From: Bacteroidales bacterium | GTDB lineage: Bacteria > Bacteroidota > Bacteroidia > Bacteroidales > WCHB1-69 | Assembly: GCA_024685175.1 (NCBI GenBank) | Contig: JAIKWD010000013.1 | Span: forward strand, 1 to 64,000 | Direction: 5' to 3' | Length of the DNA stretch: 64,000 nt | In this document: one piece after another, positions 37,902 through 46,495 of the stretch | Position numbering within the stretch: position 1 is the stretch's first letter | Layout: every line of letters starts with the position of its first letter | Translations under genes and position numbers: made by a program | The notes under the pieces: model-generated | The model's input: only the letters and a program-made list of their open reading frames with translations | The model's database searches: none | What the model was told of the DNA's origin: nothing

Positions 37902-37909
37902 CAAAGATA
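37902..37909 (-). promoter_or_regulatory. -7 box TATCTTTG of mpl
   Basis: Minus-strand element 28 nt before the start codon at 37874, back to back with the apbE promoter. Confidence 0.65.
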
Positions 37910-37984
37910 CGAAAAAATGCAGTTAGCCGATAGCTAAAATGTTAGAAGTGTGTCTCACGTTTCACATCTTACATCTAAATTTTG

Positions 37985-37992
37985 TATTTTTG
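37985..37992 (+). promoter_or_regulatory. -7 box TATTTTTG directly before the apbE start
   Basis: Ends only 4 nt before the ATG at 37997. With normal spacing, transcription would start at or just inside the start codon, implying a leaderless or nearly leaderless mRNA. Confidence 0.5.
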
Positions 37993-37996
37993 CGCG

Positions 37997-38953
37997 ATGA
38001 AAAAACACCTTTTCTTTTGGATATCGCTTTGCGTGATGTGCGCCTCTTGCCATCGCGCTCCCGTGCAACAGTTCGAAGGGATGGCCTTCGGCACGTTGTA
38101 CCATATAACCTATGTCGGAGAACGTTCGGAAGACCTGCCCGCACAGGTCGATTCCTTGCTCAAGACGCTCAATGCAACCTTCTCCATCTTTGACACCAAC
38201 TCTTTGATTTCCAGAGTAAACAGAAATGAGCAGGTGACCTTGGACCAGAAATTTCTGGATGTCTTGAATCTCTCGCTTCTGGTGAATCAAGAGACCAACG
38301 GGGCCTTCGAATGCACGATCCAACCGCTTGTGGAGCTCTGGGGCTTCGGGAGAAAAAACCAGAAACAGGTCGTCCCACAGGCGCAGATAGACTCCGTCAT
38401 GGAATATGTCGGCAGCAAATTTGTTCAGATAGAGAACAATACGGTAAAAAAAACCGATCCGCGCGTGCAACTGAACTTCAACGCCATTGCAAAGGGCTTT
38501 GCGGTCGACAAAGTGGCACGGTTTTTGATAAACAATGGCTATACCAACTGTCTAGTGGAGATTGGCGGCGAGATCGTAGCTCGTGGCAACAAGAACGGCA
38601 GGCCCTGGCGGGTGGGCATCCAAGTGCCGACGGAGACGGCCGACGGGGCGGCGGCCAGCGACAAAGCTTTTGACCTGAATGACAAAGCCGTGGCCACCTC
38701 AGGCAATTACCGCAATTACTTCGAGCAGGACGGCCATCGCTATACGCACATCCTTAATCCGGTGACCGGCAAGCCCGAAGAAAGCAACCTGCTTAGCGTC
38801 ACGGTCATAGCCCCGGATTGCGCCACCGCGGATGCCTACGCAACCGCCTTTATGGTACTGGGCGTGGAGGCGTCAATGAAGATATTGGAGAAGCACCCCG
38901 AACTCGAAGCCACGTTTATATACGATGACAATGGGGCGATGAAGATACGATAA
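37997..38953 (+). CDS. apbE: FAD:protein FMN transferase, lipoprotein
   Basis: 318 residues. Attaches FMN covalently to Thr or Ser of Rnf/Nqr and other exported flavoproteins. Lipoprotein signal MKKHLFFWISLCVMCASC with Cys18. Family features: GMAFGTLYHITY, NATFSIFDTNSLISRVN, ALNFNAIAKGFAVDKVA-type block (here LNFNAIAKGFAVDKV), LVEIGGEIVARG and the metal-site end (ATSGNYRNY..., HILNPVTGKP, CATADAYATAFMVLG). The start at 37997 keeps the lipobox at the right distance; an upstream TTG at 37982 would overlap the promoter. Confidence 0.93.
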   Translation: MKKHLFFWISLCVMCASCHRAPVQQFEGMAFGTLYHITYVGERSEDLPAQVDSLLKTLNATFSIFDTNSLISRVNRNEQVTLDQKFLDVLNLSLLVNQETNGAFECTIQPLVELWGFGRKNQKQVVPQAQIDSVMEYVGSKFVQIENNTVKKTDPRVQLNFNAIAKGFAVDKVARFLINNGYTNCLVEIGGEIVARGNKNGRPWRVGIQVPTETADGAAASDKAFDLNDKAVATSGNYRNYFEQDGHRYTHILNPVTGKPEESNLLSVTVIAPDCATADAYATAFMVLGVEASMKILEKHPELEATFIYDDNGAMKIR

Positions 38954-38993
38954 GGTAAAGACAACGCATGCGTTGTATCAACGATAATAGATT

Positions 38994-41147
38994 ATGAAAG
39001 ATTTAGCTAAACAGATATTGGAAGCCCTCACGCAGGGCAAAAACGAAAAACTGAACTACAAACAGATTGCTGCTAAGGTCGGCATCTTCGACAAGAAAGG
39101 CAGAGAGCAGGTAAAGGAACAGATCGAACGATTGATCGAGGCGAAATTGCTACTCAAGGCTGGTCGCGGAAAATATCGCGTCAATTACAAGCAACTGAAA
39201 GGCAAGGACGCCGGCCGTAACTACATAGTTGGAAAGATAGAGATGAAACGCAGCGGTATGGCCTTTGTGGTCCCGCAGAACGACAAGAACGACACGACGG
39301 AAGAGTCGCAGTCGGAGGACATCTTCATCGCCGACGGCAACTTAGGCAATGCCCTCAACAACGACATCGTGAAGGTGGTGGTCTTCCCAGCGCGCCGCGG
39401 GAAGCGACCCGAAGGACAAGTGGTGGAAGTTATCCAACGCAGCAAGAAACAGATGGTGGGCACCATCTCCATCAAGAAGGGAGTGGCCTATTTCATCCCT
39501 GACAATGTATATTATCGTCGCGACATCATCATACCGGGCCGCCTGCTGCGCAAGGCCAAAAATGGCGACAAGGTGGTGGTGGTCATCGTGGACTGGCCCG
39601 CAGGCACGCGCAGCCCGCTGGGCGAGGTGACCCACGTGCTCGGAAAACCTGGCGACAACGACGTGGAGATGATGGCCATCCTCGCCGAGAACGACTTCCC
39701 GCTCAAATTTCCCGACAAGGTGGAGCAAGAAGCGCAGGACATCCAGACGGAGATCAGCGAGGGCGAGATCCGCAAGCGTCGCGACTTCCGCACGGCCACT
39801 ACGTTCACCATCGACCCGGCGGATGCCAAGGACTTTGACGATGCGCTCTCCTTCGAGCAACTCGACAACGGCCTCTATCGCGTGGGCATCCACATCGCCG
39901 ACGTGACCCACTATGTGCGCCCGGGCAGCGCCATCGACGCTGAGGCCTACGATCGTGCCACCTCCGTATACCTCGTGGACCGCACTATCCCGATGTTGCC
40001 GGAAGCACTCTCCAACAACCTTTGCTCCTTGAATCCGCACGTGGACAAGCTGTGCTACAGCGCCGTATTTGACCTTGATGACAACGCCAAGGTACACAAA
40101 GAGTGGTTCGGTCACACCGTCATCAACTCCGACCGCCGGTTCAACTACGAAGAGGCACAGGCAATCATCGAGACAGGCCAGGGCGACTTGGCTGATGTTA
40201 TCCTGAAACTCAACGACTTGGCACAAGTGATGCGCAAGAAACGCTTCGACAACAACGCTATCAACTTCGAGACGGAAGAGGTGAAGTTCAAGTTAGATGA
40301 GGAAGGACATCCCATCGGCGTCTACCTCAAACAACAAAAAGAAGCCAATTGGCTAATCGAGGAGTTTATGTTACTGGCCAACAAGCGCGTGGCCGAAAAA
40401 ATCGGTCGCAAACGCAATGGCATCCAAGCCAACACCTTCGTCTACCGTGTTCACGACAAGCCGCTGGACGAGAAACTCAACACGTTCAAGACCTTTGTCA
40501 AGAAGTTAGGCTTCGACCTGAAGACCAGCTCCACCAAGGCCTTTAGCAGTTCGTTGAACGATATGTTGGCCAAGGAGAAGGGACAACCCGACTACGATAT
40601 GTTGAGCAAACTCTCCATCCGCATAATGGCCCGGGCTTGTTATTCCACGGAGAATATAGGCCACTATGGTCTGGCATTCCCGTACTACACGCACTTCACC
40701 TCGCCCATCCGCCGCTATCCCGACATGATGGTCCATCGTCTTTTGGATCGTTATCTTGCCGGAAAAGAGTCTGTAGACCAAGATCAATACGAGGAGTTCT
40801 GCAAGCATTGCTCGCAGATGGAGCAGCAGGCCACACAGGCAGAGCGCGACTCCATCAAGTACAAGCAGGCCGAGTATTTGGTCGACAAGGTGGGGCAGGT
40901 ATTTGAAGCCACCGTGTCTGGCATCTCCAAGTGGGGTATCTATGCTGAACTCACGGAATCCAAATGCGAGGGTATGATTCCCATGCGCAGTTTTGATGAC
41001 GATTTCTACTATATTGATGAAGAAAACTACACCCTTGTAGGATTGCACCACGGGCATTCCTTACGCTTCGGAGACACGCTGAAAGTGAGAGTTGTAGCCG
41101 TTGATCTCATCAAAAAACAGATGGATTTCGAACGGGTTTTGGAATAA
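38994..41147 (+). CDS. rnr: Ribonuclease R
   Basis: 717 residues. Processive 3'-5' exoribonuclease for structured RNA. N-terminal winged helix (about 1-65, KLNYKQIAAKVG), cold-shock-like domains, RNB catalytic domain at about 255-580 (TIDPADAKDFDDALS with the conserved Asp cluster, HIADVTHYVRPGSAIDAEAY, ERIGRK-type HTSPIRRYPDMMVHR here as HFTSPIRRYPD) and a C-terminal S1 domain (GQVFEATVSGISKWGIYAEL). No basic tail, as usual for the phylum. Confidence 0.95.
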   Translation: MKDLAKQILEALTQGKNEKLNYKQIAAKVGIFDKKGREQVKEQIERLIEAKLLLKAGRGKYRVNYKQLKGKDAGRNYIVGKIEMKRSGMAFVVPQNDKNDTTEESQSEDIFIADGNLGNALNNDIVKVVVFPARRGKRPEGQVVEVIQRSKKQMVGTISIKKGVAYFIPDNVYYRRDIIIPGRLLRKAKNGDKVVVVIVDWPAGTRSPLGEVTHVLGKPGDNDVEMMAILAENDFPLKFPDKVEQEAQDIQTEISEGEIRKRRDFRTATTFTIDPADAKDFDDALSFEQLDNGLYRVGIHIADVTHYVRPGSAIDAEAYDRATSVYLVDRTIPMLPEALSNNLCSLNPHVDKLCYSAVFDLDDNAKVHKEWFGHTVINSDRRFNYEEAQAIIETGQGDLADVILKLNDLAQVMRKKRFDNNAINFETEEVKFKLDEEGHPIGVYLKQQKEANWLIEEFMLLANKRVAEKIGRKRNGIQANTFVYRVHDKPLDEKLNTFKTFVKKLGFDLKTSSTKAFSSSLNDMLAKEKGQPDYDMLSKLSIRIMARACYSTENIGHYGLAFPYYTHFTSPIRRYPDMMVHRLLDRYLAGKESVDQDQYEEFCKHCSQMEQQATQAERDSIKYKQAEYLVDKVGQVFEATVSGISKWGIYAELTESKCEGMIPMRSFDDDFYYIDEENYTLVGLHHGHSLRFGDTLKVRVVAVDLIKKQMDFERVLE

Positions 41148-41168
41148 TTTTTCTAATGTTATTTTTTA

Positions 41169-41176
41169 TATTTTTG
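41169..41176 (+). promoter_or_regulatory. -7 box TATTTTTG of the TlpA-like gene
   Basis: 24 nt before the ATG at 41200; a TTTG occurs at 41138 but at an over-long spacing of 27 nt. Confidence 0.55.
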
Positions 41177-41199
41177 CCACCTCAAAAAAACGATTGACA

Positions 41200-42894
41200 A
41201 TGTTCGCAAAGATTAAAAAAATCGCTCTCGTAGCCGCCGTCCTGATGACAGGTCTTTGGACCATGGCCCAAACTCCCTCTACCGTGAAAGTCACCATGTT
41301 GAACAACATTTTTTCGCATGTAGACTTGATCAATGCATACGGTACCGGCAGAACTGAATACGCATCCGCCGACATAAAGGACAACATGTTCATGATGAAC
41401 CTCAAATTGGCCAATGACATTTATCGCTTCGATTTCGGTGATGAGAACTATTTTCTCGTTGTCATCACCCCAGGTGAAAACATGGAGCTCATCATTGATG
41501 CCGAAGATTTGCAAAATATCGCAAGTGTCACCAATTCGCCCAGCATGGCTTTCGTTCAAGACGTAACGGGAAACATCAACCGTAAGAAGGAAATCATCGA
41601 CAGTCTGAACACTGCCCTGCAAAAGGATGAATCCCAGAAATACTGGAGCAAAATCACACAAGAAGTCACTAATTTCAGACAAACGACCAATGAGATCGAC
41701 AATTATGTGACCGCCGCATTTGATAATGTGGACTCCATCCATCTTCTTATTTCCCTTTTCGCCCCCAATAACAAGGTGAAAAGCGGCGATATGGACTATT
41801 TTATTTCAAAGGCCAACCAACATCTCAAGGCTTTGGACAACAACTATCGTCCATTTGCCAACTACTTGGAAAACAGTAATATGTTTTATGATTTCAGAGC
41901 CAATCGTCCTACTGGAAACAACGATTATTACCAATTGTTGGACGATTATATTTTCCAAGCAAAGGACCGTCAGAACAAAGCTTCCGAAGCTTTGTCGCCA
42001 CTGGCCTCTGCCGCCAAAGCTTTGTTGAGCGAACGCGACAGTCTCACTTACCTCAACCTTTTTGAAAAGAAGAGTGCAAAAGCATCCTGGATAGCAAATG
42101 TGTTGGCGGCTTTTCCGAACGACAATTGTGAAAAAGTACAGTTTACGGAAGCGGCTTATAAATTACATATGAACCAGCAGAAGTCCGTGGGCGCCAATGC
42201 CGTCTCCGGTGCCCAACAGCTAGTGAAGACCATCGTCAACCATTACCAAGACGAATACAACCAGACGGAGTCTTCGATAAATGCCAGCATCAAGCAAGCG
42301 ATTCTGGACAACCAAAGCGATATCGCCACGCTGATGTTCCTTGACCTGTTTCCTCGCGAGCAGAATGCTTCGCTGCACCAGACTGTCATCAACAAGCTGC
42401 ACGAGGTGTATCCTACGCATCCTATTGTGAAAGAGCGCTATAGCATCCTCAATTCGCCTGCCGGCAAGACCAGCATCGGGGCCATCGCTCCCGAGTTGGC
42501 GTTCCCAGATCCCGAAGGGAAAGTCCGCAAGTTGTCCGACTTGCGTGGCAAGGTGGTCTTGATCGACTTCTGGGCCTCTTGGTGCGGACCGTGCCGCCGC
42601 GAGAGCCCCAACGTGCGCAACGTGTACCAAAAGTACCACGACAAAGGCTTCGAGGTATTCAGTGTCTCCCTCGACCGTGATGCCGCCAATTGGAAGAAAG
42701 CCATCAAGGACGACGGGCTGGTATGGCCCAACCACGTGAGCGACCTCAAGTATTGGTCCTCCGAAGCCGCCGCCATCTACGGTGTGCGCTCCATCCCTGC
42801 GATGTTCCTGCTCGATCGCGAAGGACGTATTGTTGCCAAGGACCTGCGCGGCGCCGCACTGGAGAACGCCGTGCGAGAATTGATCAATCAATAA
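41200..42894 (+). CDS. Exported TlpA-like disulfide reductase
   Basis: 564 residues with signal peptide (KIALVAAVLMTGLWTMAQ). The start at 41200 follows the promoter and gives an N-terminal signal. A long helical region (about 120-420) precedes the TlpA/ResA-type thioredoxin domain (about 430-564): PELAFPDPEGKVRKLSDLRGK, WCGPC with Cys462 and Cys465, and the cis-Pro SIPAMFLLD. Reduces periplasmic disulfides or helps cytochrome maturation and stress survival. Converges on kce. Confidence 0.88.
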   Translation: MFAKIKKIALVAAVLMTGLWTMAQTPSTVKVTMLNNIFSHVDLINAYGTGRTEYASADIKDNMFMMNLKLANDIYRFDFGDENYFLVVITPGENMELIIDAEDLQNIASVTNSPSMAFVQDVTGNINRKKEIIDSLNTALQKDESQKYWSKITQEVTNFRQTTNEIDNYVTAAFDNVDSIHLLISLFAPNNKVKSGDMDYFISKANQHLKALDNNYRPFANYLENSNMFYDFRANRPTGNNDYYQLLDDYIFQAKDRQNKASEALSPLASAAKALLSERDSLTYLNLFEKKSAKASWIANVLAAFPNDNCEKVQFTEAAYKLHMNQQKSVGANAVSGAQQLVKTIVNHYQDEYNQTESSINASIKQAILDNQSDIATLMFLDLFPREQNASLHQTVINKLHEVYPTHPIVKERYSILNSPAGKTSIGAIAPELAFPDPEGKVRKLSDLRGKVVLIDFWASWCGPCRRESPNVRNVYQKYHDKGFEVFSVSLDRDAANWKKAIKDDGLVWPNHVSDLKYWSSEAAAIYGVRSIPAMFLLDREGRIVAKDLRGAALENAVRELINQ

Positions 42895-42905
42895 TTAATG
42901 ATGTA

Positions 42906-42970
42906 GACGATGTACACATCGTCTGTACAGCAAAGCATAAAAAAGGCGGGTCGATGACCCGCCTTTTTTC
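42906..42970. terminator. Hairpin plus bidirectional terminator between tlpA-like and kce
   Basis: First hairpin GACGATG-TACA-CATCGTC (42906-42923). Second GGCGGGTC-GAT-GACCCGCC (42945-42963) flanked by A-run and T-run, serving both converging genes. Confidence 0.85.
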
Positions 42971-42987
42971 TTTTCATTAGCTCCGCA

Positions 42988-43815
42988 TTACTTCTTAAGT
43001 CCGAGGATCACTCTGGCCTCATCGGAGGTGGCGATTTCGCGGCCCAGCAGTTTGGCCATACGGACGACCTTGTCCACGAGTTCGCCGTTGGACTTGGCGA
43101 GCACGCCCTTTTCCAGGTAGAGGTTGTCCTCGAAGCCCACGCGCACATTGCCGCCCATCACGATGGTGGGAGCGGCGAGGGTGAAGGCGTGGCGGCCGAT
43201 GCCCGTGCTGGTCCACGTGGAGCCGGCCGGGATGTTCTTCACGAGCCAGCAGAGGTTGTCCACCGTGGCAGGGGTGCAACCAGGCACGCCCAACACGAAG
43301 TTGAACTGCATCGGGGCACCGGGCACCTGGCCCTTGCGAGCCATCGTCAGGATCGTGTCGAGATGGCCCATCTCGAAGCATTCGTATTCGGGCTTGATGC
43401 CGCGTTCGATCATACGTTTGCCGAAGGCGCGCATCGTAGGCATCGTGTTGTCGAAGATCTCGTCACCGAAGTTGCAGGTACCGCAGTCGAGGGTGGCCAT
43501 CTCCGGGATGGGGGTGGTGTCCGTTGACTGGAGACGTTCGTCGGGACTCATACCGACGGCACCGCCGGTGGAGGGGATGAGGATGACGTTGGGGCAAGCC
43601 TTGTAGATGGCTTCCTCGCACTCTTGGAAGCGGGCGCGGCTCTGGGTGGGCGTGCCGTCGTCCTCGCGCACGTGCAGGTGCACAATGGCGGCACCGGCGT
43701 CCACGGCCGACTTGGCCTCACGCACGATCTCCTCAACCGTGTAGGGCACATTGGGGTTTTGCTCTTTGGTGACTTCTGCGCCGCAGATGGCGGCGGTTAT
43801 GATTAATTTTTCCAT
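42988..43815 (-). CDS. kce: 3-keto-5-aminohexanoate cleavage enzyme
   Basis: 275 residues, BKACE family. Splits 3-keto-5-aminohexanoate with acetyl-CoA into L-3-aminobutyryl-CoA and acetoacetate in lysine fermentation. Metal ligands in VHLHVRE (His46, His48), conserved Glu14 in the N-terminal ICGAEVT stretch, the STGGAVGMSPDERL and STGIGRHAFTL blocks, and VGFEDNLYL near the C-terminus (Glu). Zinc-dependent Claisen-type reaction. Downstream of kal in the same direction. The other lysine genes (kamA, kamDE, kdd) are not in the window. Confidence 0.92.
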   Translation of the reverse strand: MEKLIITAAICGAEVTKEQNPNVPYTVEEIVREAKSAVDAGAAIVHLHVREDDGTPTQSRARFQECEEAIYKACPNVILIPSTGGAVGMSPDERLQSTDTTPIPEMATLDCGTCNFGDEIFDNTMPTMRAFGKRMIERGIKPEYECFEMGHLDTILTMARKGQVPGAPMQFNFVLGVPGCTPATVDNLCWLVKNIPAGSTWTSTGIGRHAFTLAAPTIVMGGNVRVGFEDNLYLEKGVLAKSNGELVDKVVRMAKLLGREIATSDEARVILGLKK

Positions 43816-43880
43816 TGCTCTTACTTTTAATTTGTATTTTCTTTCGTCTAAGACAATACAGACTTCAAGAATAATTCTCT

Positions 43881-43930
43881 CTAAAATCTAAAGTCTTAAG
43901 TCTTAAATCTAAAATCTTACTTCTCAAATC
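43881..43930. repeat. Low-complexity tract between kal and kce
   Basis: AATCTAAAGTCTTAAGTCTTAAATCTAAAATC type units on the top strand. Unlike the other tracts of the window, its C/T-rich strand is opposite to the flanking genes. Confidence 0.7.
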
Positions 43931-43936
43931 CTCGTC

Positions 43937-44332
43937 TTATTTCTTACGTTGGCACTGCTTGGGTGTCACACAAGTGCCTGAAGCACGGCATACCACGATG
44001 GGTTCTTCCAGTACGTCGGCGGCGGAAGGGCTGATGTCAGGACGCGGGGCGATGATCTTGCGAGCCTCGAACACCATCTTGCGGGAGGTGTTGCCGACGT
44101 GGGTGATTTCACCTACTGCTTCAATATAGTCGCCGGCATAGACCGGAGCCAGAAATTCGACGTTGTCGTATGCACAAAACAGGCCTTCATCGCCGTCTTG
44201 CATAATGAGGAGTTCCGTGGCCACGTCGCCGAACAAGGCGAGCATGTGTGCACCGTCCACCAAATTACCACCATAATGAGCGTCTTGAGAACTCATTCTG
44301 AGTCTGATCATTGAAGTCTTTTTTTCTTCCAT
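43937..44332 (-). CDS. kal: 3-aminobutyryl-CoA ammonia lyase
   Basis: 131 residues, hot-dog fold. Converts L-3-aminobutyryl-CoA to crotonyl-CoA and ammonia, the step after kce. [20 protein letters not shown] is the diagnostic N-terminal block (Asp/His/Tyr around the CoA pocket); [21 protein letters not shown] and [12 protein letters not shown]-like (here [15 protein letters not shown]) follow. Promoter-proximal gene of the kal-kce unit. Confidence 0.9.
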   Translation of the reverse strand: MEEKKTSMIRLRMSSQDAHYGGNLVDGAHMLALFGDVATELLIMQDGDEGLFCAYDNVEFLAPVYAGDYIEAVGEITHVGNTSRKMVFEARKIIAPRPDISPSAADVLEEPIVVCRASGTCVTPKQCQRKK

Positions 44333-44375
44333 TGTAAAAATATTTAATTGTTAATCTAATATTCCGTTGAGGCTG

Positions 44376-44383
44376 CAAAGATA
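44376..44383 (-). promoter_or_regulatory. -7 box TATCTTTG of kal-kce
   Basis: Minus-strand element 44 nt before the kal start, back to back with the promoter of the redox operon. Confidence 0.65.
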
Positions 44384-44412
44384 CGAAAAAAAGTGACCTG
44401 CAAACCGTTATC

Positions 44413-44449
44413 TTTGAATTGTAAATTGTGAATATATTTTGTATTTTTG
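44413..44449 (+). promoter_or_regulatory. Promoter of the VOC-Fe-S redox operon
   Basis: TATTTTTG at 44442-44449, with TTTG at 44413 (25 nt) or TTG at 44419 (20 nt) as the -33 element; the ATG at 44473 follows 24 nt later. Together with 44376 this makes a compact 140-nt divergent control region shared with kal. Confidence 0.6.
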
Positions 44450-44472
44450 CAGATTGATATTATATAAATAAT

Positions 44473-45543
44473 ATGGAAAATTATTCTTTAGCTGGTATTC
44501 AGCAAATCGGTGTTGGCACGGAAGATATGCGGGCCACAGAGAAGTGGTTGGCGGACATGTTTCAGGCCAACATCAAGATATTGGAAGACGACACGGTGGC
44601 GGAACGCATGCTCCCATATACCGGAAATGCTCCCCAGAGACGTCATGCATGCATCAACTGCAACCTCCAAGGTGGCGGTGGTTTTGAGATATGGCAGTTT
44701 TCAGAGCGCAAGCCCGTACCCCCAACGTTCGACATACAAGTAGGTGATCTCGGATTCTTCACCGCAAGAATCAAGAGCCATAACATCGAGGCTTTTCATG
44801 AGGAGCTTTCTCAAAAGTATCATGACTTAAGTCCTATTGTCACCGACCCGCGTGGCATACCCACCTTTTACATCCACGACCCTGCAGGCAACTGTTTCCA
44901 GGTGGTGGAGGACAACTACATCTTCATCGACGAGAACCGCTATTCTGGCGGCGTGGTCGGCGCGATGGTCGGCGTGACGGACATCGAGCGTGCCCGCAAG
45001 GTCTACAGCGACATTCTGGGTTACGATGCGGTCGTCTATGACAAGAGTGGCGTGTTCAGCGACTGGCAGACCCTCCGGGGCGGCACGCAAGCCTACCGCC
45101 GAGTATTGCTGGCACGGTCGACACCATTCCAGGGTCCGTTCAGCGAGTTGTACGGCAACAGCGCCATCGAGTTGGTGCAAGCCCTCGACCGCACACCGCG
45201 CAAGATCTACGAAGGTCGTTACTGGGGCGACCCGGGGTTCATCCAACTCTGCTTCGACGTCATCAACATGAAGGCATTTGAAAAGAAGTGCGAGTCCCTG
45301 GGATTCAAGTTCACCGTAGATAGTTGTCCTGACGGCACCGAATTCGATATGGGCCAAGCATCCGGCCATTTCACCTACATCGAAGACCCGGATGGTACGC
45401 TGATTGAATTTGTGGAGACATACAAGATCCCCATCATCAGTAAGTTAAACATCTCCCTCAACTTCCTGAAGCGCGACCGTACAAGACCATTCCCGAGATT
45501 CTTTTTTCAATTATTGAAGTTCAATAGAATAAAAACGATCTAA
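44473..45543 (+). CDS. Tandem VOC (glyoxalase/dioxygenase-fold) protein
   Basis: 356 residues, cytoplasmic. Two vicinal-oxygen-chelate domains: about 8-150 (GIQQIGVGTEDM, RRHACINCNLQGGGGFEIWQF, FYIHDPAGNCFQVVED) and about 162-315 (GAMVGVTDIERARKVYSDILG, NSAIELVQAL, FTYIEDPDGTLIEFVETY). Members act as epimerases, lyases, dioxygenases or fosfomycin-type transferases on a divalent metal held by His and Glu; the substrate is not evident. A tail of about 40 residues after the second domain is basic. Ends 2 nt before the Fe-S gene, so it is the leading gene of the redox operon. Confidence 0.8.
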   Translation: MENYSLAGIQQIGVGTEDMRATEKWLADMFQANIKILEDDTVAERMLPYTGNAPQRRHACINCNLQGGGGFEIWQFSERKPVPPTFDIQVGDLGFFTARIKSHNIEAFHEELSQKYHDLSPIVTDPRGIPTFYIHDPAGNCFQVVEDNYIFIDENRYSGGVVGAMVGVTDIERARKVYSDILGYDAVVYDKSGVFSDWQTLRGGTQAYRRVLLARSTPFQGPFSELYGNSAIELVQALDRTPRKIYEGRYWGDPGFIQLCFDVINMKAFEKKCESLGFKFTVDSCPDGTEFDMGQASGHFTYIEDPDGTLIEFVETYKIPIISKLNISLNFLKRDRTRPFPRFFFQLLKFNRIKTI

Positions 45544-45545
45544 CC

Positions 45546-46148
45546 ATGACCCTTATAGATCTAATCAAACAAGATGTACGGTATGAAGAGGCTCTTCACG
45601 CTTGTATGAATTGCGGCATGTGCACTGCGGTTTGTCCGGCTGCCGAATTCTACGATTACGATCCGCGGCGCATCTGCGACACCGTCCAACGCGGTGACGA
45701 GAATGCCGTCGAGAAGCTTCTCCGCTCGGACACCATCTGGTTTTGCGGCCAGTGCATGTCTTGCAAGCCGCGTTGCCCACGCAACAATGCACCTGGAGAG
45801 ATCATCAGCATTCTGCGTAAGGTCTCTCAAGAGCTCGGCTATTTCAAAGACAGCGAAATGGGACGCCAGCAAGTGGAGTTGATGGGTGGAGTCGAACAGA
45901 ACATCCTCGACATCGGCTATTGCGTGCACCCCGACCGTGTCGACCCCAACAAACATATAGAACAAGGTCCTGTTTGGCGATGGTACATTAACAACATCGA
46001 GGAGATCTCCAAGAAATTGGGCGCCAACTACCACGGAGATGGTTCTGGAGCGCTCCGCACGATTCCCCATGAAGACATGGAAGAAATTCATAAAATTTTT
46101 GAAGTAACCGGCGGAATGGAACTCCGCGAAAAAGTAATGAAGAAATAA
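45546..46148 (+). CDS. HdrC-like 4Fe-4S dicluster protein
   Basis: 200 residues. Two [4Fe-4S] motifs: CMNCGMCTAVCP (Cys20, 23, 26, 30) and CGQCMSCKPRCP (Cys67, 70, 73, 77). The order of a short Cys-rich N-terminus followed by helical sequence matches heterodisulfide reductase subunit C and similar electron-relay subunits. No membrane segment. Its stop overlaps the next start (TAATG). Confidence 0.88.
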   Translation: MTLIDLIKQDVRYEEALHACMNCGMCTAVCPAAEFYDYDPRRICDTVQRGDENAVEKLLRSDTIWFCGQCMSCKPRCPRNNAPGEIISILRKVSQELGYFKDSEMGRQQVELMGGVEQNILDIGYCVHPDRVDPNKHIEQGPVWRWYINNIEEISKKLGANYHGDGSGALRTIPHEDMEEIHKIFEVTGGMELREKVMKK

Positions 46149-46495
46149 TGGCAGATTTTGGCTTTTCCATCTCAAAGACTCGTTCCATACAACTTAGCAA
46201 GACCGACCTTTCCAAATACAACCAGCTATTGGAGGCGGTTCCCTCCTTCAAGCGTTGCATCAGCTGCGGCGGTTGCACCGCTTCCTGCTCCGCCCGGCAG
46301 TTCACCGACTTCAACATCCGCAAGACGCACTGTTATTTCCGCAGGGGACAGTACGACAAGTTGGAAGAAGAATTGAAGAAGTGTATGCTGTGCGGCAAAT
46401 GCACGCTGGTCTGTCCACGGGGCGTAAACTTGCGCTCACTCATCATCAATATGCGCCAAATACTCACTAACACTAATGAAGTAATCTTAGGATAA
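46148..46495 (+). CDS. Second HdrC-like 4Fe-4S protein
   Basis: 115 residues with two clusters: CISCGGCTASCS (Cys37, 40, 43, 47) and CMLCGKCTLVCP (Cys79, 82, 85, 89). Like the preceding protein it resembles HdrC, so the operon supplies up to four cubane clusters in small subunits before the membrane protein. Coupled at both ends by TAATG overlaps. Confidence 0.88.
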   Translation: MADFGFSISKTRSIQLSKTDLSKYNQLLEAVPSFKRCISCGGCTASCSARQFTDFNIRKTHCYFRRGQYDKLEEELKKCMLCGKCTLVCPRGVNLRSLIINMRQILTNTNEVILG

